A DNA stretch of 64,000 bases from Pseudomonas antarctica (GCF_001647715.1 NZ_CP015600.1:1178001-1242000); one strand, 5' to 3'; shown: positions 42,981 to 52,751, numbered from the stretch's first letter. Numbers and translations: made by a program. Notes: generated by a model from the sequence alone, not told the origin.

Positions 42981-43283
42981 ATGAAAAGCAAACGCTCACT
43001 GCCTGTTACCTACCGTCTAGCCGTCACCTCGCGCGTGCTGGCAGCCGTGGTGGGTGGCTATTTGATGGCGTCCCTGGCCAGCATTTGCCTGGCGCTGTGG
43101 ATGCCGACTTCCCGCGCCGACGCGGTGGTCACCGGGATGATGAGTTCATTTGTGTTTTACCTGCTGGCGGTGCTCTGGTGTTTCGCCTGCCGCACGGCAT
43201 GGCGCGCATGGGCGGGTGTAATGGTGCCGAGTGCACTGTTTGCCACCTTGGCGGGCGTGGGTTTGTGGATGGCGCGCACATGA
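42981..43283 (+). CDS. DUF3649-family small membrane protein
   Basis: A 100-aa inner-membrane protein with three hydrophobic segments (SRVLAAVVGGYLMASLASICLALW ..., MMSSFVFYLLAVLWCFACRT ..., VPSALFATLAGVGLWM). DUF3649 proteins are regularly encoded before PepSY/PiuB-type iron-uptake proteins. Its stop overlaps the next start by 4 bp. I chose the ATG at 42981. The role is unknown but iron-linked by context and by the Fur box 37 bp upstream. Confidence 0.82.
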   Translation: MKSKRSLPVTYRLAVTSRVLAAVVGGYLMASLASICLALWMPTSRADAVVTGMMSSFVFYLLAVLWCFACRTAWRAWAGVMVPSALFATLAGVGLWMART

Positions 43284-44854
43284 AAGAGGGCTTTCGCCAG
43301 GCCATGGCCTGGTTGCACACATGGGCGGGATTGATATTTGGCTGGCTGCTGTTTGCGATTTTCCTGACCGGCACCTTGTCCTATTTCAAGGACGAAATGA
43401 CCCACTGGATGCAGCCCGAAGTGCGGGCCTATCCACTGGACGACGCGCGCAGTCTCGCTGCCGCGCAAACCTATTTGCAGCAACAGGCGCCCAACGCCGC
43501 GCGCTGGTTTATCACCTTGCCGGACAGCCGCGACCCGGGCCTGTCGGTGATGTGGCAAGACAAACTCGACCCCGGCAAGCGGGGCAACTTCATCCACAAG
43601 GTCCTCGACCCTGTCACCGGCCAACCCGTCCAGGCCCGCGAAAGCACGGGCGGCGAATTCTTCTACCGATTCCACTTCCAGCTGCAAATGCCTTACCCGT
43701 GGGGCCGTTGGCTGTCGACCATTGCCGCGATGGTGATGTTCGTCGCGTTAATCACCGGCATCATCACCCACAAGAAAATCTTCAAGGACTTCTTCACCTT
43801 TCGCCCACGCAAAGGCCAGCGTTCCTGGCTTGACGGGCATAACGCGGTAGGTGTGCTGGTGTTGCCGTTTCACCTGATGATCACCTACAGCAGCCTGGTG
43901 ATATTTATGAACATGGTGATGCCTGCGCCGATCGCTGCCTCCTACGGCAGCGACAGCCGCGCGTTTTTCAACGAAGTGTTCCCCGCGATCAACAATGCGC
44001 CGGCGCTCGGCCAGCCCGGCAAATTGCTGCCGTTGTTGCCAATGTTTGAGCAGGCCCGCACGCAATGGGCGGGCGGCCATGTCGGTCGTTTGGTGGTGAA
44101 TAACCCGAGTGATGTGAATGCGTCGGTCAATGTGGTCCGCGCGGGCTCCGACAGTGTGGTGCAGGATTTCGGCAGCACCCTGTCATTCAGCGGCACCACT
44201 GGCGAGCTGTTGCGGGTGAGTGGCGAGCAGTCACTGCCGGCGGCAATCAGCGGCAGTTTCTATGGCCTGCACATGGGCCATTTCGCTGGCCCGGTGCTGC
44301 GCTGGCTGTACTTTATCTGTGGCCTGGCGGGTACGGCGATGATCGGCACCGGCTTGGTGATATGGCTCGGCAAGCGTCAGCTCAAGCACGCTAAAACCTC
44401 GGTGATGCCGTTTGAACTGCGGCTGGTGGAAGTGCTGAATATCGCCAGCATGTCCGGGCTGATGCTCGCCATCGCAGGGTTTTTCTGGGCCAACCGCTTG
44501 TTGCCGGTGAGCTTCGCCGAGCGCTCCGACTGGGAAATAAATACCTTTTTTATTGCCTGGGGCCTGAGCCTGTTGCACGCCGTGCTGCGTCGAGGCCGCC
44601 AGGCTTGGGTTGAGCAATTGAGTCTCGGCGCGCTGCTGTTTGTGGCGGTCCCACTGCTTAACGCGCTGACCACCTCGCAGCATTTGGGCGTGTCACTGGC
44701 CAGCGGCGACTGGGCCATGGCCGGCTTCGACCTGACCTGCCTGGCCAGCGGTCTGTTCCTGGCGTGGGCCGCCTGGAAGATGCAGCACCGCACGGCGCCG
44801 CAGCCCAAGGTCGAACGTGCACCCGCATTGACGCTCAAGCAGGAGGCGAACTGA
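43280..44854 (+). CDS. PepSY-associated TM protein (PiuB-like)
   Basis: A 524-aa inner-membrane protein. It starts with AMAWLHTWAGLIFGWLLFAIFLTGTL, the typical first PepSY_TM helix, then has several more helices (WLSTIAAMVMFVALITGII; GVLVLPFHLMITYSSLVI; WLYFICGLAGTAMIGTGLVIW). Histidines in the helices (H13, and HLM) suit a haem- or metal-dependent reductase role, as proposed for PiuB/FoxB-type proteins that release iron from siderophores. ATGA overlap with the gene before and direct abutment with the next show one operon. Confidence 0.88.
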   Translation: MKEGFRQAMAWLHTWAGLIFGWLLFAIFLTGTLSYFKDEMTHWMQPEVRAYPLDDARSLAAAQTYLQQQAPNAARWFITLPDSRDPGLSVMWQDKLDPGKRGNFIHKVLDPVTGQPVQARESTGGEFFYRFHFQLQMPYPWGRWLSTIAAMVMFVALITGIITHKKIFKDFFTFRPRKGQRSWLDGHNAVGVLVLPFHLMITYSSLVIFMNMVMPAPIAASYGSDSRAFFNEVFPAINNAPALGQPGKLLPLLPMFEQARTQWAGGHVGRLVVNNPSDVNASVNVVRAGSDSVVQDFGSTLSFSGTTGELLRVSGEQSLPAAISGSFYGLHMGHFAGPVLRWLYFICGLAGTAMIGTGLVIWLGKRQLKHAKTSVMPFELRLVEVLNIASMSGLMLAIAGFFWANRLLPVSFAERSDWEINTFFIAWGLSLLHAVLRRGRQAWVEQLSLGALLFVAVPLLNALTTSQHLGVSLASGDWAMAGFDLTCLASGLFLAWAAWKMQHRTAPQPKVERAPALTLKQEAN

Positions 44855-45181
44855 ATGCTGCTCGCATTGCTGATGTGCTACGCCGGGTTTGCCGCGCTGT
44901 GCCTGTCCACAGATCGTCATCATGGCGAACTGCTGCACAGCAAGCCTTCGCCACCTCGACGCCTGACGTTACGTACGGCCGGTGGGTTGCTGCTGGTGCT
45001 GTCGACGTGGCCAGCGGTGGCAGCCTCGGGTTGGGCTCAAGGTTTGGTGGAGTGGTGCGCTGTGTTGATGCTCAGCGCACTGTTGCTGGTGTTGCTGTTG
45101 CCCTATCGGCCAAGGCTGGCCTTGAGCCTGGCGGGTGTCGGCCTGCTGGCCAGCCCGGTTGCTGCCTTCGCCCTGTTTTGA
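44855..45181 (+). CDS. DUF3325-family small membrane protein
   Basis: A 108-aa protein with three hydrophobic segments, beginning MLLALLMCYAGFAALCLSTDRHH. DUF3325 genes co-occur with PepSY and DUF3649 genes in iron-uptake operons. It starts immediately after the PepSY stop. Its function is unknown; it may form a complex with the PepSY protein (inference). Confidence 0.8.
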   Translation: MLLALLMCYAGFAALCLSTDRHHGELLHSKPSPPRRLTLRTAGGLLLVLSTWPAVAASGWAQGLVEWCAVLMLSALLLVLLLPYRPRLALSLAGVGLLASPVAAFALF

Positions 45182-45188
45182 GCCTGCC

Positions 45189-45767
45189 ATGATGATCAGC
45201 ACGCCACCCGAATCCCAGGACAGCCCGCATACCGATGCGGCCGGTGGGCGTGCGCATTTCCTGCAGGTGTTTTTATCCCAGCGCTCGCAAATGGAGGCGC
45301 TGGTCAGTCGACGAGTGGGTTGCCGCGCTACGGCGGCCGACCTGGTGCAAGACCTGTTCCTGCGCTTTTGGCGTCGACCGTTGGTGCAGGTCGAAGAGCT
45401 CAGCACCTACCTGTTGCGCTGCGCTGGCAACATCGCCATCGACCATTTGCGCAGTGAAGGCGCGCGCGTGCGCAGCAGCGAAGGTTGGTTGCCGGAACAA
45501 CAGGACAACCAGGGCTCCGAACCCCAGGCAGCCCTCGAAGCGGGCAATGACCTGCGCCACGTCGAAGCCGCCTTGCGCAGCTTGCCGGAGCGTACCCGGC
45601 AGATTTTCCTGCTCAACCGCATCCACGGGCGCAAATACACGGAAATTGCCAAGGCCATGGGGCTGTCCCAAAGTGCCGTGGAAAAACATATGATGCGTGC
45701 CCTCGAAGCCTGCAAGGCCAGCCTTCGCGAACCCTCTTGCCCACGCACGCCAGGGAAAGCACCGTGA
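45189..45767 (+). CDS. ECF sigma factor, FecI-like (second copy)
   Basis: A 192-aa sigma factor with an N-terminal extension of about 25 residues. Region 2: LVSRRVGCRATAADLVQDLFLRFWRR. Region 4: LPERTRQIFLLNRIHGRKYTEIAKAMGLSQSAVEKHMMRAL. The ATG at 45189 is 7 bp after the DUF3325 stop, and its stop overlaps the fecR-like start (GTGA). It is thus encoded inside the PepSY operon rather than from its own promoter, an arrangement different from the leftward fecI. Confidence 0.9.
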   Translation: MMISTPPESQDSPHTDAAGGRAHFLQVFLSQRSQMEALVSRRVGCRATAADLVQDLFLRFWRRPLVQVEELSTYLLRCAGNIAIDHLRSEGARVRSSEGWLPEQQDNQGSEPQAALEAGNDLRHVEAALRSLPERTRQIFLLNRIHGRKYTEIAKAMGLSQSAVEKHMMRALEACKASLREPSCPRTPGKAP

Positions 45768-46741
45768 ACGTTACCCCCACGCCCGCCCAGGAACAGGCCG
45801 CACTCGACTGGTTGAGCCTGCTGCACGATCAGCCCAGCAGTGGTGACCAAGCCACGTTCAGCCGCTGGTTACGGGCTGACCCCGCGCACGTCGAAGCCTA
45901 TTCACGGGCCCAGGTGCTGTGGGAGTTGAGCGAAGTGCCGGCACGCACACTGGCGGACGAAGATGCAGTGGCGTTGCAGGGCTACCTCAACTCAATGAAC
46001 AGCTCAAGACGTTCGCGTGTTGTGCGCGGGGCCGGTGCCTTGGCCATGGCCGCGTGTTTGCTGGTGATGGTGTCCCTGGGCGCGGGTTGGCAGCCATCGC
46101 GCTGGGTCGATGACTTCGGCGCCGATTACGTGACGGCGCCAGGCGAGGTGAAGACCGTAACCCTGGCGGATCAAACCCGAGTGACCCTGGATGCCGACAG
46201 CGCCATTGCCGTGGATTTCAGCCATGGCGAGCGGCACATCCAGTTGCGCCGTGGCGCGGGTTTTTTCCGCGTGACTCACACCGGCCAGCCCTTTGTAGTC
46301 GAGGCCGGCAGCGGGGAGGTGCGGGTCTTGGGCACGCAGTTCGAAGTGCGCCTGCAACCGGCCGGGGCCCAGGTGACGGTGCTGTCCGGCCGGGTTGGCG
46401 TAACGCCGTCCAGGCAAGGGCAGCAGCAGGTGCTGACGGCAGGCCAGCAAGTGGCCTACGCCGGCGGTGTGGCCGATGCCCTGCACGCGGTCGACAGCGA
46501 ATCGCGCCTGGCCTGGCGCGACGGCTGGCTCAATTACTACAAAGCGCCGTTGGCCGAGGTGGTTCAGGACCTTAGCCGCTACTACCCTGGGCGAATCCTT
46601 CTGCTCAACGACGAGATGGCCGCCAAGCGTGTCAGCGGGAGTTTTCCGAGCAAGGACCCAGTGGCAGTTTTGAGTGCCTTGCAGGCGGTTCTGGGCTTTG
46701 AACAGCACACCGTGCTGGGCCGTATGATTGTATTGCGCTAG
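45764..46741 (+). CDS. FecR-family regulator (second copy)
   Basis: A 325-aa single-pass membrane protein. The cytosolic N-domain is DUF4880-like (QEQAALDWLSLLHDQPSSGDQATFSRWL). A membrane segment lies at about 95-115 (GAGALAMAACLLVMVSLGAG), followed by a periplasmic FecR domain (VTAPGEVKTVTLADQTRVTLDADSAIAV). The GTG start overlaps the sigma-factor stop. The C-terminal region resembles an STN-like fold (APLAEVVQDLSRYYPGRILLLNDEMAAKRVSGSF), as seen in many FecR proteins. Confidence 0.9.
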   Translation: MNVTPTPAQEQAALDWLSLLHDQPSSGDQATFSRWLRADPAHVEAYSRAQVLWELSEVPARTLADEDAVALQGYLNSMNSSRRSRVVRGAGALAMAACLLVMVSLGAGWQPSRWVDDFGADYVTAPGEVKTVTLADQTRVTLDADSAIAVDFSHGERHIQLRRGAGFFRVTHTGQPFVVEAGSGEVRVLGTQFEVRLQPAGAQVTVLSGRVGVTPSRQGQQQVLTAGQQVAYAGGVADALHAVDSESRLAWRDGWLNYYKAPLAEVVQDLSRYYPGRILLLNDEMAAKRVSGSFPSKDPVAVLSALQAVLGFEQHTVLGRMIVLR

Positions 46742-46757
46742 ACATTAATCCCCTCCG

Positions 46758-46778
46758 TCGCCACCTTCTGCGTGGCGA
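46758..46778 (+). terminator. Weak hairpin after the second fecR
   Basis: TCGCCAC and GTGGCGA form a 7-bp stem with a 7-base loop 17 bp after the stop, followed by TTGTATG rather than a T-run. It may partly separate the fecR-like gene from the receptor gene downstream. Confidence 0.4.
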
Positions 46779-47027
46779 TTGTATGAAATATCTTCCTCTT
46801 TTTATTTTCTCCATGTCGCTGTAGGCCAGGTATTGCGCTGTCTGCAGGTCTTTCATTTAACCTTCATCCCAATTGCCAAAACCTGTCACCAAACCGTTAC
46901 ACGCGCCAAGGATGATCCCCGGATTCCTGAACAGGTGGTCAGGAAGATTGGCGTCGCCGTTCACCCGGTTCTGACAGCCAGCACCTCCCTCCATAACAAC
47001 AGATAGATGCACGTAAGGGATCTACTC

Positions 47028-49268
47028 GTGAAGATCAACACACTCTCTGCCCTGCTGTTAGCCTCGGGCCTAGGAAGCTTTGCGCCACTGGTTTTGGCAG
47101 ACACCACGCAGGATGTCGGTTCGGTGGACGTCGCCGGCAAACAGAGCCTGGGCAACGGCCACATGATTCGCGAAGAAAGTGCCAAGGCACGATCGACGGT
47201 GACCAAGGAAGCCATGGACGAAATGTCGGGGACCGCCAACGCCATCGACAAACTCAAATACACGCCGGGCATCAACGTTTCCAGTGATGACGCCAGCGGC
47301 ACCAGCGGCACCAACTTCACCATGCGTGGCATGAACTCCGACCAGATCGGGGTTTCCGTCGATGGCGTGCCGATCAACGACTCGGGCAACTACAGCGTTT
47401 ATTCAAACCAGTTGGGCGACCCGGAAAACCTCGCCGAAGTATTCGCCACCCAAGGCTCTTCGGAAGCGGACGGCCCGCACATCGGCTCCAGCGGCGGTAA
47501 CATCGGCATGATCACTCTGCGGCCGACCAAGGAGTCCGGGCTGTTCGCCAAACAGATCGTCGGTGCCAACGACCTGCGCAAGACGTTCGTGCGGGTGAAT
47601 ACCGGCGATTTCGGCGGCCTCAAGACCTGGGTCTCGGCGTCTCACCTGGAAGGTGACAAGTGGCGCGGCAAAGGCACATTGCGCAGCGACAAAGTCGAGT
47701 GGAGCAGCCTGTTCGAAGACGGCAATGGCAACTCGACCCTGGCCACGGTGAAATACAACAACCAGGAAAACTACAACTACAACACCCTGAGCAAGTCGCA
47801 GTTCGAGACAGAAGGGCGACGCAAGGACTTCTCGGAAACCCCGGTTTACAAGTCGGGTTTGCTGTCGTCGTCCTACAAGCTCAACCGCAACCCGTTCGAA
47901 AGCGTCAACGCCACGCTCACTCAGCGCTGGCAGCTGCAAGACAACCTGTCGCTGACGGTCACACCTTATTACTACTGGGCCAACGGTGGCAGTTTCAGTG
48001 GCCAGACCGCTTCGAACCTGGGGCCCAAGTCCGACAAGGCCGGCAACTACGACCTGAGCAACCTGAAATCGCTCAACTACTATCGCCCTTCGTGGACCGA
48101 AACCTGGCGCCCTGGCGTCACCGCCAAAATGAAATGGGACATCAACGAAGAACACAGCCTGGATTACGGCTATTGGTATGAACGTGCTCGCCAGCGCCAG
48201 ACCCAGCCCTTTATCGGGATCAACGGCGAAGGCGCACCCGATGATGTGTGGGGTGACTACAACAGCGGCGGCCAGGTGGTCGACAAGAACGGCGCGACCG
48301 TACAGGGTCGTCATTACTACACCATCACCCCGGCTCAGAAGCTTTGGGTTCAGGACAGCTGGCAAGCCACGCCGGACCTGAGTTTTGTCGGTGGCGTTGC
48401 GTACCAGTACGTCGAGCGCGACGGCAACAATCTGGGCAGCCTGTACGACACGCCGGAAAAACGTAACACCCGTTACCACCAGTTCCTGCCGAACTTCAGC
48501 GCCAAGTACCAGGTCGACGAGAGCAACCAGGCGTTCTACAACGTCACCCGCAACATGCGTACGCCGCCGAACTACGTGCTGTACAACAAGGGCGACTCCG
48601 TCAGCCTGAAGCCTGAGTTGAGCTGGAACCAGGAACTGGGCTGGCGCTACACCGAAGACACCCTGGCGCTGAGCGCGACCTTGTTCTACATCAGCTTCAA
48701 GGATCGCCAGTTGTCCACCACCGACTTGAACGGTGACTACGCAGTGATCAACGTCGGCAAGGTCGACAACAAAGGCCTGGAGCTGGAATGGAGTGGCCTG
48801 TTGCCGCACAACTTCAACTACTACGCCTCCTACACCTACACCCAGTCTGAGCAGAAAGACAATGTGCTCAGCAAGAATGTGTTGCTGCCCACAGCGGGCA
48901 AGCAACTGGCCAACGTGCCGGAAAACATGTTCAACCTGGTGTTCGGCTATGACGACTCGCGTTTCTACGGCAACGTTGCGGGCAAATACGTCGGCAGTTT
49001 CTACGGCGATTTGACCAACGACGAAAAAATCTCCGGCCGTACCGTGTTTGACCTCAACGCCGGTATCTACTTGCCGGTGGACAAGAAAGTCATCAAGTCC
49101 GCGGCCCTGCGGTTCTCGATGCTTAACGTGTTCGACAAGGAATACTTGAGCTCGGCGCGCACCGTGTCGTTCAACTCGGCACCGGTAAACGGCCTGGCGC
49201 CGAGCACGGCGTATTACAACGTGGGTGAGGAACGCACGGCGATGGTGTCGCTGGAAGCCAACTTCTAA
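47028..49268 (+). CDS. TonB-dependent receptor without STN domain
   Basis: A 746-aa outer-membrane receptor. The signal peptide ends near APLVLA-DTTQDV and the plug begins at once (STVTKEAMDEMSGTANAIDKLKYTPGINVSSDDASG), so there is no STN signalling domain. The barrel ends with VSLEANF. I chose the GTG at 47028, which has AAGGGA seven bases upstream and precedes a clean signal peptide; the ATG at 47007 lacks a good ribosome site. Although it follows a FecI-FecR pair, it cannot signal to FecR in the classical way. The ligand is unknown. Confidence 0.9.
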   Translation: MKINTLSALLLASGLGSFAPLVLADTTQDVGSVDVAGKQSLGNGHMIREESAKARSTVTKEAMDEMSGTANAIDKLKYTPGINVSSDDASGTSGTNFTMRGMNSDQIGVSVDGVPINDSGNYSVYSNQLGDPENLAEVFATQGSSEADGPHIGSSGGNIGMITLRPTKESGLFAKQIVGANDLRKTFVRVNTGDFGGLKTWVSASHLEGDKWRGKGTLRSDKVEWSSLFEDGNGNSTLATVKYNNQENYNYNTLSKSQFETEGRRKDFSETPVYKSGLLSSSYKLNRNPFESVNATLTQRWQLQDNLSLTVTPYYYWANGGSFSGQTASNLGPKSDKAGNYDLSNLKSLNYYRPSWTETWRPGVTAKMKWDINEEHSLDYGYWYERARQRQTQPFIGINGEGAPDDVWGDYNSGGQVVDKNGATVQGRHYYTITPAQKLWVQDSWQATPDLSFVGGVAYQYVERDGNNLGSLYDTPEKRNTRYHQFLPNFSAKYQVDESNQAFYNVTRNMRTPPNYVLYNKGDSVSLKPELSWNQELGWRYTEDTLALSATLFYISFKDRQLSTTDLNGDYAVINVGKVDNKGLELEWSGLLPHNFNYYASYTYTQSEQKDNVLSKNVLLPTAGKQLANVPENMFNLVFGYDDSRFYGNVAGKYVGSFYGDLTNDEKISGRTVFDLNAGIYLPVDKKVIKSAALRFSMLNVFDKEYLSSARTVSFNSAPVNGLAPSTAYYNVGEERTAMVSLEANF

Positions 49269-49287
49269 TTAAAGGTGCCGCTGAGCT

Positions 49288-49383
49288 AAATGTGGGAGCG
49301 GGCTTGCTCGCGAAAGCGGTGGGTCAGTGCCAGATGCATTGACTGACAGTCCGCCTTCGCGAGCAAGCCCGCTCCCACATTTG
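49288..49383. repeat. REP/BIME palindrome pair
   Basis: AAATGTGGGAGCGGGCTTGC and the inverse GCAAGCCCGCTCCCACATTT, with inner CTCGCGAA/TTCGCGAG. It lies between the convergent receptor and glutaredoxin genes. Confidence 0.85.
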
Positions 49384-49407
49384 ATCTGCAGTGTTTTACA
49401 AATTGGG

Positions 49408-49758
49408 TTACTTCAGCGCGGCCATAATCGCTTCAGGGTTGAACTCGCGAATCAGCGTGCCATTCACGTCCACAAACGGAATCCCGCCGCCGCCCAAGGC
49501 CTCATAGGCCTTGCGCGCCTGGGCGTCCTTCTCGATATCCAGCGCCTGGTAGGGAATGCCTTTCTGATCCAGAAAGCGCCGGATCTGCTTGCAGTAGCCA
49601 CACCACTCGGTGGAATAGAGCACCACGCGCGCTGAGGCGCGTACCTGCTCCGACACCACCTGCGAGGGGTTGAACAGCCGCTCGATCTTGCCCCAGTTCT
49701 GGATGACTACCACGACCAGCAATACCAGCAGGACTTTCTTGAGAACCCCGCCAAGCAT
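49408..49758 (-). CDS. Membrane-anchored glutaredoxin
   Basis: A 116-aa protein with an N-terminal hydrophobic segment (VLLVLLVVVVIQNW, 9-22) and then a glutaredoxin fold with the active site CGYC (C53, C56) in LYSTEWCGYCKQIRRFL. The cis-Pro motif GGIPFVDVNG and the glutathione-site tail follow. It probably acts near the inner membrane in thiol-disulfide exchange. Its ATG shares one base with the ndpA stop (ndpA is upstream on the same strand), so the two are co-transcribed. Confidence 0.88.
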   Translation of the reverse strand: MLGGVLKKVLLVLLVVVVIQNWGKIERLFNPSQVVSEQVRASARVVLYSTEWCGYCKQIRRFLDQKGIPYQALDIEKDAQARKAYEALGGGGIPFVDVNGTLIREFNPEAIMAALK

Positions 49759-50762
49759 CAGTTACGGCGCTTGAGCTGGTCAGTCAATTGGGTCGGCAGA
49801 CCCTTGATGATCAAGGTGCCGGCGGCCTCGTCGTACTCGATCTTGTCGCCCAGCAGGTGCGCTTCAAAGCTGATCGACAGCCCCTCGGCACGCCCGGTGA
49901 AACGACGGAACTGGTTGAGAGTGCGTTTGTCGGCCGGGATCTCCGGCGACAGGCCGTAATCCTTGTTGCGGATATGGTCGTAGAACGCCTTAGGCCGATC
50001 TTCATCGATCAAACCCGACAGTTCTTCCAGGCCCATCGGCTCGCCGAGCTTGGCCTGGCTGCTGGCGTAGTCCACGAGGGTCTTGGTTTTCTCGCGGGCC
50101 GATTCATCCGGCAGGTCTTCGCTTTCGACGAAGTCGCTGAATGCCTTGAGCAGGGTGCGGGTCTCGCCCGGGCCATCAATGCCTTCCTGGCAGCCGATAA
50201 AGTCGCGGAAGTACTCCGAGACCTTCTTGCCGTTCTTGCCCTTGATAAAGGAGATGTATTGCTTGGACTGCTTGTTGTTCTGCCACTCGGAGACGTTTAT
50301 CCGTGCTGCCAGGTGCAATTGGCCCAGGTCCAGGTGGCGTGAGGGGGTCACGTCCAGCTGATCGGTCACGGCCACGCCTTCGCTGTGGTGGAGCAGGGCG
50401 ATGGCCAGGTAGTCGGTCATGCCTTGTTGGTAGTGGGCAAACAGCACGTGGCCGCCGGTGGAGAGGTTGGACTCCTCCATCAGCTTTTGCAGATGTTCGA
50501 CTGCCGTGCGGCTGAAGGTGGTGAAATCCTGGCCGCCGTCAAAATACTCCTTCAACCAGCCGCTGAACGGGTGCGCGCCGGACTCGGCATGGAAGAAACC
50601 CCAGGCCTTGCCTTGTTTGGCGTTGTAGCTCTCGTTGAGGTCGGCAAGCATGTTCTCGATGGCGGCCGACTCGGCAAGCTCGGAGTCGCGGGCATGGAGA
50701 ATTGCGGGGGTGCCGTCGGGTTTTTTGTCGATCAGGTGGACGATGCAATGACGGATCGGCAT
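49758..50762 (-). CDS. ndpA: Nucleoid-associated protein NdpA/YejK
   Basis: A 334-aa nucleoid-associated protein of the YejK (37-kDa NdpA) family. It begins [20 protein letters not shown] and has [22 protein letters not shown], [29 protein letters not shown] and [27 protein letters not shown] blocks. The ATG at 50762 gives the family length; an open frame upstream to 50894 is not conserved-looking. It is followed directly by the glutaredoxin gene. Confidence 0.92.
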   Translation of the reverse strand: MPIRHCIVHLIDKKPDGTPAILHARDSELAESAAIENMLADLNESYNAKQGKAWGFFHAESGAHPFSGWLKEYFDGGQDFTTFSRTAVEHLQKLMEESNLSTGGHVLFAHYQQGMTDYLAIALLHHSEGVAVTDQLDVTPSRHLDLGQLHLAARINVSEWQNNKQSKQYISFIKGKNGKKVSEYFRDFIGCQEGIDGPGETRTLLKAFSDFVESEDLPDESAREKTKTLVDYASSQAKLGEPMGLEELSGLIDEDRPKAFYDHIRNKDYGLSPEIPADKRTLNQFRRFTGRAEGLSISFEAHLLGDKIEYDEAAGTLIIKGLPTQLTDQLKRRN

Positions 50763-51157
50763 AGGCTTCTCGGCTGGTTGAGGGGAGCGGTTGGCCTCCC
50801 CGAAAAGTTGCCCAGTGTACCGCACCCATTGGCCAAGACACGTGTCCAAGGGTGCTTTGGCCGCTCTCCGACGGCCTATATGCCTTTTTTTCACGGTTTA
50901 GAGCGATAAAGCTGACCAAATGGGTATGTTGAGGCGGATATTTCCCCGTCTCTGTGCTAGTTTTGCCCCGTCTTACGCCAAGTCTCGGCGTTAAGCGTGC
51001 ATTCAGCATCTGTCAGGTCGAACCAATCCCCGTTTCAAGCATCTATAACCCCGATCTCCGTGGTTATGGCCGGGGGTGCCAGGCCATGACGGTCGGGCTC
51101 GACGGCTGACACTGCACTCTGCAATCCATATGAATTTGATAGGGAAGGAACACCACA
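50763..51157. other. Divergent promoter region between ndpA and HU gene
   Basis: About 395 bp without a recognisable gene. It must contain the ndpA and hupN-like promoters. One hairpin is visible (ATGGCC at 51066 and GGCCAT at 51082), in what would be the HU leader. Nothing else stood out. Confidence 0.4.
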
Positions 51158-51439
51158 ATGGCTATTACTAAAGACCAACTGATCGCTGACCTGGCTGAAG
51201 CAGTAGACGCACCGAAAACTACCGTGCGCGCTCTGCTGGACCAACTGAGCCAAGTTGTTGCTGATCAGCTGGAAAACGGCGGCGAAATCACTCTGCCAGG
51301 CGTTGGCAAACTGAAAGTGACCGAGCGTCCAGCCCGTACTGGCCGTAACCCTTCGACTGGCGCCGCCATCGAAATCGCTGCCAAGAAAGTTATCAAGCTG
51401 GTTGTGGCCAAAGGCCTGACCGACGCTGTTAACAAGTAA
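51158..51439 (+). CDS. hupN: HU-family DNA-binding protein, HupN-like
   Basis: A 93-aa histone-like protein that bends DNA. MAITKDQLIADLAEAVDAPK starts the helical dimer body. GEITLPGVGKLKV and RPARTGRNPSTGAAIEI form the beta arms with the intercalating proline in RNPSTG. Pseudomonas carries several HU genes; the N-terminus and the C-terminal LVVAKGLTDAVNK resemble HupN more than HupB next to lon, but paralogue assignment is not certain. AAGGAA precedes the ATG. Confidence 0.88.
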   Translation: MAITKDQLIADLAEAVDAPKTTVRALLDQLSQVVADQLENGGEITLPGVGKLKVTERPARTGRNPSTGAAIEIAAKKVIKLVVAKGLTDAVNK

Positions 51440-51449
51440 GACGCAGCAA

Positions 51450-51488
51450 AAAAAACCGTGCTTCGGAGCGATCCGGGCACGGTTTTTT
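51450..51488 (+). terminator. Rho-independent terminator of the HU gene
   Basis: An A-run and CCGTGC pair with GCACGG and TTTTTT, with an inner CGGA-GCGA-TCCG stem. A strong terminator 11 bp after the HU stop that also faces the convergent rlmF gene. Confidence 0.9.
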
Positions 51489-51517
51489 GTTGCCTGCGGT
51501 TTGACTGTGATGAAGGG

Positions 51518-52537
51518 CTAGTCGCGAACCCAGCGCTGGCGCCAGATCTGCTGCTCGTTCTTGGTCTGGAAAGTCCAGGCCACGAAACGGCTTTGCTTTT
51601 GGCCCTGGGACATCTCCACCACATGACTTTCCAGCACGTTGGCTTTTTTGAGTGCCGTCTCAATCGCGGGCAAATTTGACGCTTTTGACACCAATGTGCT
51701 GAACCACAACACCTTGTGGGCAAAATGCGCACTCTCAGCGATAAGCTGCGTGACGAAGCGCGCTTCACCGCCTTCGCACCACAACTCCGCCGATTGCCCG
51801 CCGAAGTTCAGTACCGGCAACTTGCGCTTGGGATCGGCCTTGCCCAGCGCGCGCCACTTGCGTTCGCTGCCCTTGGTGGCTTCGTCCATGGACGCGTGGA
51901 ACGGCGGGTTGCACATGGTCAGGTCAAAGCGCTCGCCCGGCTCCAGCAGGCCCAACAGGATTTGCTTGGGGTTGGTTTGCTGGCGCAGCTGGATGACCTT
52001 GCTCAGGTCATTGGACTGCACGATGGCCCTGGCCGCGGCCACGGCGATAGGGTCGACCTCGGAGCCGAGGAAGTTCCAGCGGTACTCCATGTAGCCAATC
52101 AACGGATAGACACAGTTGGCGCCCATGCCGATGTCCAGCACCTTGACGATTGAACCGCGCGGAATCTTGCCGTCGTTGACGCTGGCCAGCAGGTCGGCGA
52201 GGAAATGCACATAGTCGGCACGCCCCGGCACTGGCGGGCACAGGTAGTCGGCTGGGATATCCCAATGCTGGATGCCATAGAAGGCTTTCAGCAGCGCCCG
52301 GTTGAAGACCCGCACCGCGTCAGGGCTGGCAAAGTCGATACTTTCCTTGCCATAGGGGTTGATGATCACGAATTTCGCCAGTTCCGGCGTCGTTTTGATC
52401 AGCGCCGGGAAGTCGTAACGGCCTGTGTGGCGGTTACGCGGATGCAAGGTGGCCTCTTTACGCGGCGCGACGGGTTTGGCCGTGGCGGCGGTTTTAGGCT
52501 TCTTGCGCGGTGGTTTGGGTGTGCTGGGGGCGGTCAT
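51518..52537 (-). CDS. rlmF: 23S rRNA (adenine-1618-N6)-methyltransferase
   Basis: Methylates A1618 of 23S rRNA with SAM. 339 aa with a lysine/proline-rich N-terminal tail of about 30 residues. The family block [17 protein letters not shown] follows, then the SAM motif [16 protein letters not shown] and the N6-adenine methylase motif CNPPFHAS. It is convergent with the HU gene across a terminator. Confidence 0.94.
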   Translation of the reverse strand: MTAPSTPKPPRKKPKTAATAKPVAPRKEATLHPRNRHTGRYDFPALIKTTPELAKFVIINPYGKESIDFASPDAVRVFNRALLKAFYGIQHWDIPADYLCPPVPGRADYVHFLADLLASVNDGKIPRGSIVKVLDIGMGANCVYPLIGYMEYRWNFLGSEVDPIAVAAARAIVQSNDLSKVIQLRQQTNPKQILLGLLEPGERFDLTMCNPPFHASMDEATKGSERKWRALGKADPKRKLPVLNFGGQSAELWCEGGEARFVTQLIAESAHFAHKVLWFSTLVSKASNLPAIETALKKANVLESHVVEMSQGQKQSRFVAWTFQTKNEQQIWRQRWVRD

Positions 52538-52599
52538 GTTGATTCTGGTGTTGGCTCAAAGTGGTGGGCATTGTCACACATCCTGAGACCATCTCGGGC

Positions 52600-52692
52600 A
52601 AATGTGGGAGCTGGCTTGCCTGCGATGGCATCAATTCGGTTTTGCTGACAGACCGAGTCGCCTGCATCGCAGGCAAGCCAGCTCCCACATTG
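52600..52692. repeat. REP/BIME palindrome pair
   Basis: AAATGTGGGAGCTGGCTTGC and the inverse GCAAGCCAGCTCCCACATT enclose about 55 bp. It lies between the rlmF 5' end and the valS terminator. Confidence 0.8.
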
Positions 52693-52712
52693 ATCGGATT
52701 TTCAAGGTAAAA

Positions 52713-52734
52713 AAAGAGGCCCGAAGGCCTCTTT
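52713..52734 (-). terminator. Rho-independent terminator of valS
   Basis: AAAGAGGCC, CGAA loop, GGCCTCTTT; on the minus strand a T-run of seven follows. It lies 18 bp after the valS stop. Confidence 0.9.
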
Positions 52735-52751
52735 CTTATACGCAGTCCACC

